NCBI GenBank assembly: GCA_009712635.1
Contig: WASS01000004.1
Coordinates: 1 to 64,000, forward strand
Reading direction: 5' to 3'
DNA: 64,000 nt
From: Hungatella sp.
GTDB lineage: Bacteria; Bacillota; Clostridia; Lachnospirales; Lachnospiraceae
Shown here: positions 29,543 to 38,994 of the stretch, in pieces
Position numbering within the stretch: position 1 is the stretch's first letter
How the letters are laid out: every line of letters starts with the position of its first letter
Position numbers and translations under genes: made by a program
Notes under the pieces: generated by a model
What the model was told of the DNA's origin: nothing
The model's database searches: none
What the model saw: only the letters and a program-made list of their open reading frames with translations

Positions 29543-29558
29543 TGTTTCACGTGAAACA
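29543..29558. promoter_or_regulatory. parS site 3
   Basis: Third perfect TGTTTCACGTGAAACA, 100 bp upstream of the hydrolase start and 58 bp upstream of the parA promoter. ParB spreading from here could affect both divergent genes. Confidence 0.97.
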
Positions 29559-29615
29559 TTTTTTGTAATTTATGTATTTTTTTTACTTGAAACCATAGGA
29601 AAAAAAAATAAAGTA

Positions 29616-29624
29616 TGTTATACT
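29616..29624 (+). promoter_or_regulatory. Extended -10 promoter of parA
   Basis: TGTTATACT fits an extended -10 element (TGnTATAAT). No good -35 lies at the usual distance. The parA ATG is 48 bp downstream. Confidence 0.5.
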
Positions 29625-29671
29625 CTAATTTGAACTGCATTTCCGGACGTTGTAACAGGAGAAAATTAAAA

Positions 29672-30442
29672 ATGGGAAGAATCATTGCGATAGCAAACCA
29701 GAAGGGCGGAGTTGGTAAAACAACGACCGCAATAAACCTATCAGCTTGTCTTGCAGAGTCAGGACAACGGGTATTAGCTGTGGATTTTGATCCACAGGGA
29801 AACGAAACCAGCGGACTTGGTATGGAAAAGTCAACAATTGAGCGTACAGTTTATGATCTGTTGGTTGGAGAATGTGAGATAGAAGAATGTTTGATACCTA
29901 ACGTTCAGGAAAATCTGGATTTATTGCCATCAAACGTGGATCTGGCAGGAGCTGAAATTGAGCTGCTGGAAATTGAGAATAAGGAGATACTCCTTAAGTC
30001 ATATCTTGAAAAAGTCAAGAAAAACTATGATTTTATTATTATAGATTGTCCTCCGTCATTGAGTCTATTGACAATTAATGCCTTAACAGCAGCAAATACC
30101 GTTCTAGTACCCATCCAGTGTGAATATTATGCTTTGGAAGGTCTTAGTCAGGTATTAAAGACAGTAAATTTAGTAAAAAAGAAATTGAATCCTTCCCTTG
30201 AAATGGAGGGAGTCGTATTTACCATGTATGATGCAAGAACAAATCTTTCATTGGAAGTTGTTGAAAGTGTAAAAAATAATTTAAATCAAAATATCTATAA
30301 AACAATCATACCCAGAAATGTCAGACTGGCAGAGGCTCCCAGCCATGGAATGCCGATCAATTTATATGATTCCAGATCAGCGGGGGCAGAAAGCTACCGG
30401 TTACTGGCGGCAGAAGTTATCAGCAGAGGAGAAGAGATCTAG
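29672..30442 (+). CDS. parA: Chromosome partitioning ATPase ParA/Soj
   Basis: The 256-residue protein starts MGRIIAIANQKGGVGKTTT at 29672, with AGGAG 10 nt upstream; the frame extends 19 codons further without support. The deviant Walker A KGGVGKTTT, DFDPQGN and IDCPPSL identify a Soj/ParA ATPase without an N-terminal DNA-binding domain. In Firmicutes it segregates origins with ParB and regulates DnaA. The stop is 2 bp before parB. Confidence 0.97.
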   Translation: MGRIIAIANQKGGVGKTTTAINLSACLAESGQRVLAVDFDPQGNETSGLGMEKSTIERTVYDLLVGECEIEECLIPNVQENLDLLPSNVDLAGAEIELLEIENKEILLKSYLEKVKKNYDFIIIDCPPSLSLLTINALTAANTVLVPIQCEYYALEGLSQVLKTVNLVKKKLNPSLEMEGVVFTMYDARTNLSLEVVESVKNNLNQNIYKTIIPRNVRLAEAPSHGMPINLYDSRSAGAESYRLLAAEVISRGEEI

Positions 30443-30444
30443 AT

Positions 30445-31389
30445 ATGGCAAAGAGAACAGGTTTAGGGAAAGGCCTTGGCGCAATTTTTGGAGATGAAGT
30501 AATGGAATCTGCAGCAGAAGAGCAGGAAATGAGAAATCATAAAGAGGCAGAACATACCACACCAGTACCTGAAAAAGAGAAAGTTGATTCGGAAACTGGG
30601 AAAGAACTGTTTTTAAAAATTTCAATGGTTGAGCCTAACCATAATCAGCCAAGGAAGGAATTCCGGGAAGAGGCATTAGTAGAATTGGCTGAATCCATGA
30701 AGGAGTATGGTGTATTACAACCACTTTTAGTGCAAAAAAAAGGCGATTACTATGAAATTATCGCTGGTGAACGTAGATGGCGGGCAGCAAAACTGGCTGG
30801 CTTAAAAGAAGTACCGGTAGTGATCCGGGAATATACAAAGCAGCAATCCATGGAAATAGCATTGATTGAAAATGTTCAGAGGGAAGATTTAAATCCCATT
30901 GAAGAAGCCAGAGCTTATTCTATTCTAATGCAGGAATTTGGTTTGAAGCAGGAGGAAATTGCAGCACGTGTAGCTAAAAATCGGGTTACCATAACTAATA
31001 GTATGAGATTATTAAAGCTGGACGAACGAATTCAGGAGATGCTGATACAGGATCAGATTAGCAGCGGTCACGCAAGAGCTTTACTTGCAGTGGAAGACGG
31101 AGATTTGCAATATCAGCTTGCTGGTAAGATCGTGGCTGAAAATATGAGTGTCCGAGAAGTAGAAAAACTTGTAAAATCCTTATCGAAAAAGAAAGAACCA
31201 AAGGAAGTAAGAGAAGAGGATGAAAGTATATCACTGATATTCCGGGAGCTGGAAGATCGAATGAAAACTGCCATGGGTACCAAAGTCAGCATTAACCGAA
31301 AAGATAAAAATAAAGGAAGAGTTGAAATTGAGTACTATTCTGAGGCAGAATTGGAAAGAATAGTAGAGTTATTAGAATCCATAAGATAA
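30445..31389 (+). CDS. parB: Chromosome partitioning protein ParB/Spo0J
   Basis: The 314-residue protein has the N-terminal CTP-binding domain with the ParB box IIAGERRWRAAKLAG and ENVQREDLNP, a central helix-turn-helix (about 160-210) that reads parS, and a C-terminal dimerisation domain. Its N-terminus AKRTGLGKGLGAIFGDE is typical and contacts ParA. Three cognate parS sites are within 2 kb. It is co-transcribed with parA and the DUF4446 gene. Confidence 0.97.
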   Translation: MAKRTGLGKGLGAIFGDEVMESAAEEQEMRNHKEAEHTTPVPEKEKVDSETGKELFLKISMVEPNHNQPRKEFREEALVELAESMKEYGVLQPLLVQKKGDYYEIIAGERRWRAAKLAGLKEVPVVIREYTKQQSMEIALIENVQREDLNPIEEARAYSILMQEFGLKQEEIAARVAKNRVTITNSMRLLKLDERIQEMLIQDQISSGHARALLAVEDGDLQYQLAGKIVAENMSVREVEKLVKSLSKKKEPKEVREEDESISLIFRELEDRMKTAMGTKVSINRKDKNKGRVEIEYYSEAELERIVELLESIR

Positions 31390-31413
31390 CATCATGGAAG
31401 TGAGGACGAAAGA

Positions 31414-31920
31414 ATGGATAACAGTATATTAAATCAGCTGCCGATTGATCCAGCCTTTTTGATCATTGGATTATCCGGGCTTACACTAATATTACTAATT
31501 GTCGTAATTATTTGTATGATACAAATGAGAAAATTGTATCGCAGATATGATTTTTTTATGAGAGGCAAAGATGCGGAGACACTTGAGGGCATTATTATGG
31601 AACAAATGGAAGATATTGCCCAGTTAAAATCAGAGGATCGCGCAAATAAAGACTCTCTGAGAAATACGAATAAAAACTATAGAAGTGCATTCCAGAAGTT
31701 TGGTCTTGTAAAATATAACGCTTTTAAGGGCATGGGAGGTAATTTAAGCTTTGCTATGTCATTATTGGATTATACAAACAGTGGATTTGTGCTGAACTCA
31801 GTTCATAGCAGAGAAGGATGTTATGTATACATTAAAGAAGTAGAAAGAGGAGAAACAGAGGTACTTCTTGGAAGTGAAGAAAAAGAAGCTCTGGAACGGG
31901 CATTGGGATATCATTCATAA
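31414..31920 (+). CDS. DUF4446 family membrane-anchored protein
   Basis: The 168-residue protein has one N-terminal membrane helix (about residues 15-37), a coiled-coil-like linker and a C-terminal domain with the DUF4446 pattern FQKFGLVKYNAFKGMGGNLS and SMALLD-like core. Function is unknown. The gene lies directly after parB, as in many clostridia, which suggests a role linked to the origin-proximal segregation operon, but nothing in the sequence defines it. A terminator follows immediately. Confidence 0.88.
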   Translation: MDNSILNQLPIDPAFLIIGLSGLTLILLIVVIICMIQMRKLYRRYDFFMRGKDAETLEGIIMEQMEDIAQLKSEDRANKDSLRNTNKNYRSAFQKFGLVKYNAFKGMGGNLSFAMSLLDYTNSGFVLNSVHSREGCYVYIKEVERGETEVLLGSEEKEALERALGYHS

Positions 31921-31948
31921 AAAACACGGTTTTTACCGTGTTTTTTAT
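31921..31948 (+). terminator. Terminator of the parA-parB-DUF4446 operon
   Basis: ACACGGT (31924-31930), loop TTTT, ACCGTGT (31935-31941), then six Ts. The A-run on the other side makes it potentially bidirectional. Confidence 0.92.
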
Positions 31949-31993
31949 ATATACGTTTTATGAATCAATATAATAGGAAGAGGAGAAATCAAT

Positions 31994-32389
31994 ATGGAAG
32001 AAGTACTTCAGTATTTAAAGGAATGCAAAACGTTTTATCTGGCTACCTGTGATGGAGATCAGGCAAGAGTACGCCCCTTTGGAGCAGTATGCCAGTTTGA
32101 AGGGAAGATTTATATTATTACCAACAATAAAAAACCGGTATTTGATCAAATGATGAAAAATCCTAAAATTGAAATCAGCGGAATGAACCACGGGACCTGG
32201 ATCCGGCTTCAGTGTGAAGCTGTTTTAGATTCCAGAAGAGAAGCGAGGGTAGCAATGATGGAAGAGTATGGATCAGCTTTAAGCAGAATGTATTCGGTTG
32301 ACGATAACTTAATGGAAGTATTCTATTTACAAAATGCCAAAGCTGTAATCCAGTCCCTTACCAGTGAAAAAAAAGAATTTTCGTTTTAA
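31994..32389 (+). CDS. Pyridoxamine 5'-phosphate oxidase-like flavin-binding protein
   Basis: The 131-residue protein shows the split-barrel PNPOx-like pattern: FYLATCDGDQARVRPFGAV, then KIYIITNNKKPVFDQMMKNP, then a C-terminal strand. Such small proteins bind FMN or F420/haem and are often general reductases of unknown substrate. It has its own ribosome site (AAGAGGAG) and is followed by the convergent coaW gene with no gap. Confidence 0.85.
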   Translation: MEEVLQYLKECKTFYLATCDGDQARVRPFGAVCQFEGKIYIITNNKKPVFDQMMKNPKIEISGMNHGTWIRLQCEAVLDSRREARVAMMEEYGSALSRMYSVDDNLMEVFYLQNAKAVIQSLTSEKKEFSF

Positions 32390-33232
32390 TTAACGGATCT
32401 CTGTCATCTCCAAATGATGCTCTTCTGTGAGAGCAGCACCGATGGCAGTCCCGTATTCAGCCTGTTCAGGAATAATAAAGTGAACATCAAACATGGTCTC
32501 CAGGGATTGAAAGATCTCCCTGCACTGAGGAAACTTAGAAAGATTCCCTGTCATAACAAAGTCATTAATATTGCTGTTTAATGAAGATAGAATGGCGGAC
32601 TTTCCGATTACCTGGAGTACCATATGAATGATTCCGATTGCTATATCTTCATCTGATACAAAACCTCTCACTTTTCCAAAGTTTGATGCTGTCGCAGATA
32701 ATGGCAGCCCTGGAAGAGGAGTTCTTGAAATATCCTGAATCTGTAAGTCAATATTACTTAGAGTTCCTCTGCTGGCCAGATCCATGATATGGGAGATATC
32801 CTGGGTTTTTAATAAAAGGCTTGAAAGTCCCAGGATGGTTCCTCCGCCGATTCCAATACCTCCGGTATGAACAATGGAATCTCCATTCACCTGTACCAGT
32901 GAAGTACCGGTACCCATACTTACCACGATTAAATCCTTTAATCCGGTAAAATACTGACCTCCTAATCCATTGCAGGTAAATTCATTCACCTTAAAAGTTG
33001 GAATCCCATAAAGAGGCTGCTCTACATAAGCACTTCCTACCCCTGTAATCATAATTTTTTCTATTTCATTTAACTGAATGTTGTTATCATAGATAAATTT
33101 ACCCAAAGCACCAAATAGAGAAGCGATGGGATTATCTGCCTTCACAAATGTGGGTATTTTCAATTTATGATCCTGAAATCCTACAATCTTCGTTGTACTT
33201 CCTCCAAGATCAATTCCAATGGTTATTTTCAT
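32390..33232 (-). CDS. coaW: Type II pantothenate kinase
   Basis: The 280-residue protein belongs to the ASKHA-fold type II pantothenate kinases, which catalyse the first step of coenzyme A synthesis and are usually poorly inhibited by CoA. The N-terminal phosphate loop GIDLGGSTTKIVGF, the central SMGTGTSLV and GGIGIGGGTILGL motifs are present. GGGGAC lies ahead of the ATG. It is a single-gene unit, convergent with the flavin-protein gene. The 280-residue length is usual for the family. Confidence 0.88.
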   Translation of the reverse strand: MKITIGIDLGGSTTKIVGFQDHKLKIPTFVKADNPIASLFGALGKFIYDNNIQLNEIEKIMITGVGSAYVEQPLYGIPTFKVNEFTCNGLGGQYFTGLKDLIVVSMGTGTSLVQVNGDSIVHTGGIGIGGGTILGLSSLLLKTQDISHIMDLASRGTLSNIDLQIQDISRTPLPGLPLSATASNFGKVRGFVSDEDIAIGIIHMVLQVIGKSAILSSLNSNINDFVMTGNLSKFPQCREIFQSLETMFDVHFIIPEQAEYGTAIGAALTEEHHLEMTEIR

Positions 33233-33573
33233 ATATGTCCCCTTAAATCATCTTATCTAATTAACCTGCCAGGACCTTTTTATAGCAGGTAGTAAGGCTA
33301 ACTATACCATATTTATAGGTAAATGCCAAGTTCTTAAATGTGTTCATAAAAACAGGGCAGAATCGTGCAAATTCTTTATTGTATATGAGACAAAAATAAG
33401 AAAAAAATAAGATATAGCGGTTTATTGATTATTCTGTATCATTATTAACCCTTATAAACCTTTGTTTTATAAGAATTATAAGATTAAGATTCATTTTTAT
33501 ATAAGTAAAAAAATATTTATAAAAATTAGATAAAAAATATATCGATTGGTGTATATTTTTGTGAGTTATCACA
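33233..33573. other. AT-rich intergenic region between coaW and adhE
   Basis: No gene is visible. The left part carries the ribosome site of coaW. The right part is over 75% A+T, with TGTGA-GTTA-TCACA (33560-33573) abutting the -35 of the adhE promoter as a possible operator. The spacing of this palindrome is 2 bp shorter than the usual Rex or Crp consensus, so the binding protein is unknown. Confidence 0.6.
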
Positions 33574-33602
33574 TTGACAAAAAAATAACGATAGAATATA
33601 AT
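33574..33602 (+). promoter_or_regulatory. Perfect consensus promoter of adhE
   Basis: TTGACA (33574-33579), 17-bp spacer, TATAAT (33597-33602). A 7-bp inverted repeat TAACGAT/ATCGTTA (33586-33592 and 33615-33621) brackets the -10, and could be an operator or a leader hairpin. A perfect promoter normally implies repression. Confidence 0.88.
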
Positions 33603-33680
33603 AAGATCATAAAGATCGTTAAAAAAATATCGATCAAGTAACCAATGGGATTGATACTTATAAAATGGAGGAAATTCAAG

Positions 33681-36296
33681 ATGGCAAAAAAAGAAGAACT
33701 GGTTAAGGTTCCCCAGATAATTGATAGTGTAGATACCCTGATCGCAAAAATGGAGGCAATGAGAGAAGCTCAGAGAGTATTCGCAACCTTCACCCAGGAG
33801 CAGGTTGATAAAATCTTTTATGAGGCAGCCAGTGCTGCAAATAAATTAAGAATCCCTCTTGCAAAGATGGCTGTCGAAGAGACAGGGATGGGCGTTGCAG
33901 AGGATAAAGTAATTAAAAACAATTATGCAGCTGAATATATCTATAATTCCTATAAAGATACAAAAACCTGTGGTGTGATTGAAGAAGATAAAGCGTTTGG
34001 AATAAAGAAAATTGCAGAACCAATCGGACTGGTAGCAGCTGTTATTCCGACTACAAACCCGACTTCAACTGCTATATTCAAAACATTAATCAGCTTAAAA
34101 ACCAGAAATGCAATTATCATTTCCCCACACCCAAGAGCAAAAAACTGTACAATTGCAGCTGCTAAAGTAGTTCTTGATGCAGCTGTCAAAGCAGGAGCTC
34201 CAGAAGGAATTATTGGATGGATTGATGTACCGTCTCTTGAGTTAACCAACGAGGTTATGAGAAGTGCAGATATCATTCTTGCAACAGGCGGACCGGGAAT
34301 GGTAAAAGCAGCTTATTCCTCCGGCAAGCCGGCTCTGGGCGTTGGTGCAGGTAATACACCGGTTATCATTGATGATACAGCAGATGTTAAGATGGCAGTC
34401 AACTCCATCATTCATTCCAAAACATTTGATAACGGTATGATTTGTGCATCTGAGCAGTCTGTTACTGTTCTTGAAAAGGTTTATGACGCGGTTAAGAAGG
34501 AATTTGCAGCAAGAGGATGCTACTTCTTAAAAGGCGATGAGATTGAGAAAGTACGTAAAACCATTATTATCAATGGCGCGTTAAATGCCAAGATTGTTGG
34601 TCAGAAAGCTCATACCATTGCCAAGCTTGCAGGTGTTGAAGTTCCGGAATCAACTAAGATCTTAATTGGTGAAGTGGAAAGCGTACATCTTGAGGAAGAA
34701 TTTGCACATGAAAAGCTGTCTCCAGTTCTGGCTATGTATAAGGCTAAAACTTTTGATGAGGCAATTGAAAAGGCAGAACAGCTGGTTGCAGACGGTGGTT
34801 ATGGCCATACAGCTTCTCTGTATGTGAATGTGAATGAAACTGAAAAAATGGCAAAGCATGCAGCTGCAATGAAAACCTGCCGTATTCTGGTTAATACACC
34901 ATCTTCTCATGGCGGTATCGGTGATATCTATAACTTTAAGTTACAGCCATCTCTTACTCTGGGCTGCGGTTCCTGGGGAGGAAACTCTGTTTCTGAAAAT
35001 GTAGGTGTGAAGCATCTGCTGAATATTAAAACCGTTGCTGAGAGGAGAGAGAACATGCTGTGGTTCAGAAATCCGGAGAAAGTTTATTTCAAAAAAGGCT
35101 GTATGCCAGTTGCACTTAGTGAGTTAAAAGATGTTTATAACAAAAAGAGAGCATTTGTAGTAACAGACTCTTTCCTTTATATGAATGGTTATACCAAGGC
35201 TATTACCGACAAACTCAATGAAATGGGTATTGTTTATACTGTATTCTCAGATGTTCAGCCTGACCCGACTCTTGCAAATGCTGAGGCCGGTGCTGCAGCT
35301 ATGAAAGCATTCCAGCCAGATACAATCATTGCACTGGGTGGAGGTTCCGCTATGGATGCTGCGAAGATCATGTGGGTTATGTATGAGCATCCGGAAGTGG
35401 ATTTCCAGGATATGGCAATGCGCTTTATGGATATCCGTAAGAGAGTTTACACATTCCCGAAAATGGGCGAGAAAGCTTATTTTGTAGCAATCCCAACTTC
35501 TTCCGGTACTGGTTCTGAAGTAACTTCTTTCGCTGTTATTACAGATCAGAATACAGGAGTAAAATATCCGCTTGCAGATTACCAGTTAATGCCCAATATG
35601 TCCATCGTTGATGCAGACAATATGATGAGCCAGCCTAAGGGTCTGACCAGTGCTTCTGGTATTGATGTTATGACACATGCTCTGGAGGCATATGCTTCTG
35701 TTATGGCTTCTGACTACACGGATGGTCTTGCACTGAAAGCAATGAAGAATGTATTTGAATACCTTCCAACCGCTTATAACGATGGAACTAATGTAGAAGC
35801 AAGATGCAAGATGGCTGATGCTTCCTGTATGGCTGGTATGGCATTTAACAATGCATTCTTAGGAGTTTGCCACTCTATGGCTCATAAATTAGGAGCTTAC
35901 CACCATATTCCTCATGGTGTGGCAAATGCACTGTTAATCACTCTGGTTATGGAGTTTAATGCTTCTGAAGTACCGACTAAAATGGGAACATTCCCGCAGT
36001 ATCAGTATCCCCATACTCTTGCAAGATATGCAGAGTGCGCACGCTTCTGTGGAGTGGAAGGTAAGGATGATGCGGAAGTATTCAAAAAATTCCTTGTTAA
36101 GGTTGAGGAATTAAAGAAAGCAGTAGGCATTAAGGCAACTATTAAAGATTACGGCGTAGATGAGAAGTATTTCTTAGATACACTTGACGAGATGGTTGAA
36201 AATGCATTTGATGATCAGTGTACCGGTGCAAACCCAAGATATCCGCTGTTCAGTGAAATTAAGGAAATGTATTTAAAGGCTTACTACGGTAAATAA
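33681..36296 (+). CDS. adhE: Bifunctional acetaldehyde-CoA/alcohol dehydrogenase AdhE
   Basis: The 871-residue protein reduces acetyl-CoA to acetaldehyde and then ethanol, recycling NADH in fermentation. The N-terminal aldehyde dehydrogenase domain (1-440) has the catalytic Cys in MICASEQSV (about residue 255). The C-terminal iron-dependent alcohol dehydrogenase domain has [21 protein letters not shown] and the metal ligands in [17 protein letters not shown]. The start is at 33681, with GGAGG 9 nt upstream. AdhE proteins form spirosomes. It is a monocistronic gene with a terminator. Confidence 0.97.
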   Translation: MAKKEELVKVPQIIDSVDTLIAKMEAMREAQRVFATFTQEQVDKIFYEAASAANKLRIPLAKMAVEETGMGVAEDKVIKNNYAAEYIYNSYKDTKTCGVIEEDKAFGIKKIAEPIGLVAAVIPTTNPTSTAIFKTLISLKTRNAIIISPHPRAKNCTIAAAKVVLDAAVKAGAPEGIIGWIDVPSLELTNEVMRSADIILATGGPGMVKAAYSSGKPALGVGAGNTPVIIDDTADVKMAVNSIIHSKTFDNGMICASEQSVTVLEKVYDAVKKEFAARGCYFLKGDEIEKVRKTIIINGALNAKIVGQKAHTIAKLAGVEVPESTKILIGEVESVHLEEEFAHEKLSPVLAMYKAKTFDEAIEKAEQLVADGGYGHTASLYVNVNETEKMAKHAAAMKTCRILVNTPSSHGGIGDIYNFKLQPSLTLGCGSWGGNSVSENVGVKHLLNIKTVAERRENMLWFRNPEKVYFKKGCMPVALSELKDVYNKKRAFVVTDSFLYMNGYTKAITDKLNEMGIVYTVFSDVQPDPTLANAEAGAAAMKAFQPDTIIALGGGSAMDAAKIMWVMYEHPEVDFQDMAMRFMDIRKRVYTFPKMGEKAYFVAIPTSSGTGSEVTSFAVITDQNTGVKYPLADYQLMPNMSIVDADNMMSQPKGLTSASGIDVMTHALEAYASVMASDYTDGLALKAMKNVFEYLPTAYNDGTNVEARCKMADASCMAGMAFNNAFLGVCHSMAHKLGAYHHIPHGVANALLITLVMEFNASEVPTKMGTFPQYQYPHTLARYAECARFCGVEGKDDAEVFKKFLVKVEELKKAVGIKATIKDYGVDEKYFLDTLDEMVENAFDDQCTGANPRYPLFSEIKEMYLKAYYGK

Positions 36297-36343
36297 ATAT
36301 AAACCGGGATAGAGATCATAACAGGATCTTTTGACAGGGCAAT

Positions 36344-36389
36344 AAAAGAGAATGGATTTGGAGTTTTTCAAATCTGTTCTCTTTTTTTA
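36344..36389 (+). terminator. Terminator after adhE
   Basis: AAAGAGAA and GGATTTG pair with CAAATCT and TTCTCTTT around a short loop, followed by a T run. The A-rich left arm makes it usable for the convergent LacI gene as well. Confidence 0.8.
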
Positions 36390-36401
36390 TGCCGCAACAT
36401 A

Positions 36402-37415
36402 TTAAGTAGATTTTCTAAGAACCAGAGTGGTGCTGATTTCAATTTTTACAGGGTATGAAGATTTTGTATGGATAAGTTCTGCCATACGCTTTGCTGCCAT
36501 CATTCCCATATACTGTTTGGGTACATGGATGGTTGTAAGGGGTGGGTCCAGGAACGTACATAAAGGCATATTATCAAAACCAATTACGGCCACATCCTGT
36601 GGGACCCGGTAACCATATTCCTTCAGTGCTTTAATGGCACCAGCTGCAATGAGATCATTGTCTGCAAAATAACAGTCTGCCGGAGTTTCTCCCTGCTCTA
36701 AGACAGCCGCCATGTCAGCATAGGAACCATCCATGGACGGAGATAGTTTATGAACTTTTGAATTGGAAACTGACATACCGTTCTTTCTGACTGCCTGGTA
36801 GAAGCCGTCAGATCTTTGCTCAAAATTCTTAATGGGATAGGAGGACTTTAGATATCCAGGCTGTCTTTTCCTTTTTCTGATCAGATAATTTGCTGCAAAA
36901 AATGCTCCCTGCACATTATCTATTATGACACAGTCAGTGCTTTGGTTTTCAAAGCAGGTATCTACTACCACAACGGGTACGGGAAGATTTAAAAACGGTT
37001 TAAAGTCTTCTTCCGCCATTTCTGTTCCAAGAAGCAGAATTCCCCGGCAGCCTAACCGTACCATTTCGGAAACCTTGGCTGGAATATCATCTTCTTCATA
37101 AAGATAAGAAATGTTCAGATAATAACAGGCTTCTTTGCAGCCGGCATCGATTCCTTCTGATAACTGGGAAAAGAAGGGAGTATCTGAAACAACAGCGCCA
37201 TTTTTCCTATATATAATAAATTGTATCATCCCGTGAGGGCTGGTGCTCAGAGAGGTCTCTTTTATTTTTGAAAAATCAAAATCATGTTCTTTAGCAGTCT
37301 CTATGACCTTCTTCCTTGTCTGAGTGCTGACTCCTGGTTTATGGTTAAGTGCCATGGAGACAGCTGCCTCTGACAGATTAAGCAGTTTAGCAAGTTCCTT
37401 TGCTGTTATGGACAT
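36402..37415 (-). CDS. LacI family transcriptional regulator (sugar locus, first)
   Basis: The 337-residue protein has the N-terminal LacI helix-turn-helix (ITAKELAKLLNLSEAAVSMALNHKPG) and a periplasmic-binding-protein-like sensor domain with PVVVVDTCF and DVAVIGFDNMPLCTFLDPPLTTI. It is divergent from the isomerase gene, and the shared 160-bp region contains four TTAAGT/ACTTAA half sites that are likely operators. AAGGAG lies 9 nt before the ATG. The effector is presumably the sugar or sugar phosphate handled by the divergent operon. Confidence 0.93.
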   Translation of the reverse strand: MSITAKELAKLLNLSEAAVSMALNHKPGVSTQTRKKVIETAKEHDFDFSKIKETSLSTSPHGMIQFIIYRKNGAVVSDTPFFSQLSEGIDAGCKEACYYLNISYLYEEDDIPAKVSEMVRLGCRGILLLGTEMAEEDFKPFLNLPVPVVVVDTCFENQSTDCVIIDNVQGAFFAANYLIRKRKRQPGYLKSSYPIKNFEQRSDGFYQAVRKNGMSVSNSKVHKLSPSMDGSYADMAAVLEQGETPADCYFADNDLIAAGAIKALKEYGYRVPQDVAVIGFDNMPLCTFLDPPLTTIHVPKQYMGMMAAKRMAELIHTKSSYPVKIEISTTLVLRKST

Positions 37416-37467
37416 GGAAATGGGCTCCTTTCTTACTGACAGACTTCTTAATAATCAACGTAACAGA

Positions 37468-37526
37468 TTAAGTGAATTAAGTCAACAAAATACTATATTT
37501 CACTTAACTATTAATTGTAATTAAGT
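37468..37526. promoter_or_regulatory. Probable LacI operators between the divergent regulator and isomerase genes
   Basis: Related half sites occur at 37468-37473 (TTAAGT), 37477-37482 (TTAAGT), 37502-37507 (ACTTAA) and 37521-37526 (TTAAGT), with context (A/G)TTAAGT(G/C). TTAAGTGAA (37468-37476) and its inverse TTCACTTAA (37499-37507) form a 9-bp inverted repeat. No single strong promoter stands out. Confidence 0.55.
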
Positions 37527-37575
37527 CGGCTCCAGTAAATAATATGGGTAGCAGTTAAAAAAAGGAGACATGTGT

Positions 37576-38976
37576 ATGACAAATGTAGTATTGGGATTCG
37601 CACCGACGAGAAGGAGCATTTTCTCCGCGCCGGATGCAGTTAAGTATGCAGATTTGACCAGAAAAAAGCTGGAGGAAATGGGAGTTGCTTTCGTAGATAT
37701 TACAGATATCTCAGAGGATGGTTTGCTGCACAGTGAAAATGACAGAATAAGAATTGCAGAGAAATTTAAGGCAGAAAAAATTGACGGTCTGTTTATTCCA
37801 CACGGTAACTTTGGAACTGAGTATGAGGTAGCAAGACTTAGCAGGGAATGCGGCGTACCAGTACTGCTTTGGGGACCGAGAGATGAACGTCCGGATGAAA
37901 ACGGGATCCGTCTCAGGGACAGTCAGTGCGGGCTATTTGCAACTGGAAAGGTTCTACGAAGATTTAAGATTCCATTTACTTATTTATGCAATTGCCGTCT
38001 GGAGGATGAGGCTTTTTACAGAGGTGTCACTAATTTCCTGGCTGTATGTAATGTGGTAAAGGCATTTAAAAAGACCCGGATCCTTCAGATTGGACCAAGA
38101 CCCTTTGATTTCTGGTCCACTATGTGTAATGAAGGTGAACTTCTTGAGAATTTTAATATTCAGCTGGCACCTATCCCCATGCCGGAGCTGACAAAAGAAA
38201 TGAAGCGGGTAAGAGAAGATGAGGATAAAATTCAGGAGATCGTAAGTTATTGTAAGGAAAATTTTGAGGTGAACATAAAGGATGAGGACCTTAAGACTGT
38301 GGCAGCTCTAAAAGCGGCTATGAGAGCTCTGGCAGACCGTTATGGGTGCAATGCAATTGCCTTACAGTGCTGGAATGCACTCCAGGAAGAAATCGGAATT
38401 ATGCCCTGTGCAGCAAACAGTCTGTTAAACGAGGAGGGACTTCCTGTTGTATGCGAGACTGATATTCATGGTGCGATTACAGCAATTATGTGTGAGGCGG
38501 CAGGGCTTGGGGAAGCAAGGACATTTTTTGCTGACTGGACTGTCCGGCATCCTGATAATGAAAATGGAGAACTTTTGCAGCACTGCGGTCCCTGGCCACT
38601 TTCCTGCGCATCCTGTAAACCGTCAATTGGATATCCTCTTGCGTTTAACCATCCGGGAGCCGTGGAAGCACAGGCAAAACTGGGAGAGATGACCCTTTGC
38701 CGGTTTGATGGTGATAACGGAGAGTACAGTCTGCTTCTTGGTAATGCGAAAGGAATCGAGGGGCCTTACACCAAGGGAACTTACGTATGGGTGGAGGTTG
38801 AAAATTTAAAACGTCTGGAAGCTAAAATTGTGGAAGGACCTTATATCCATCACTGCGTAGGGATTCATAAAAATGTGGTGCCGGTTCTGTATGAAGCATG
38901 TAAGTATATTGGGATTTCACCGGATCTGTATGATAACAATGATGAAGAAGTGAAAGCCTGGATACGGGGAGAATAA
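37576..38976 (+). CDS. L-fucose/L-arabinose isomerase family protein (candidate apiose isomerase)
   Basis: The 466-residue protein belongs to the fucose/arabinose isomerase fold. Segments such as HGNFGTEYEVARL (about residues 75-87), ALQCWNALQEE with IGIMPCAA, and CETDIHGAITAIM with the metal-binding Glu and Asp support aldose-ketose isomerisation. GGAG is 8 nt before the ATG at 37576; an ATG 6 bp upstream is too close. It begins the operon isomerase-transketolase N-transketolase C-kinase-LacI. From context I infer it isomerises the pentose released by the apiosidase-like enzyme, perhaps apiose to apulose; no sequence feature proves that sugar. Confidence 0.8.
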   Translation: MTNVVLGFAPTRRSIFSAPDAVKYADLTRKKLEEMGVAFVDITDISEDGLLHSENDRIRIAEKFKAEKIDGLFIPHGNFGTEYEVARLSRECGVPVLLWGPRDERPDENGIRLRDSQCGLFATGKVLRRFKIPFTYLCNCRLEDEAFYRGVTNFLAVCNVVKAFKKTRILQIGPRPFDFWSTMCNEGELLENFNIQLAPIPMPELTKEMKRVREDEDKIQEIVSYCKENFEVNIKDEDLKTVAALKAAMRALADRYGCNAIALQCWNALQEEIGIMPCAANSLLNEEGLPVVCETDIHGAITAIMCEAAGLGEARTFFADWTVRHPDNENGELLQHCGPWPLSCASCKPSIGYPLAFNHPGAVEAQAKLGEMTLCRFDGDNGEYSLLLGNAKGIEGPYTKGTYVWVEVENLKRLEAKIVEGPYIHHCVGIHKNVVPVLYEACKYIGISPDLYDNNDEEVKAWIRGE

Positions 38977-38994
38977 GAAAGGAAGTGAACGGAC

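Noticed and set aside
33560-33573. Rex or Crp operator before adhE
   Set aside because: TGTGA-N4-TCACA is 2 bp shorter in the centre than either consensus, so I list it only as an unassigned palindrome.
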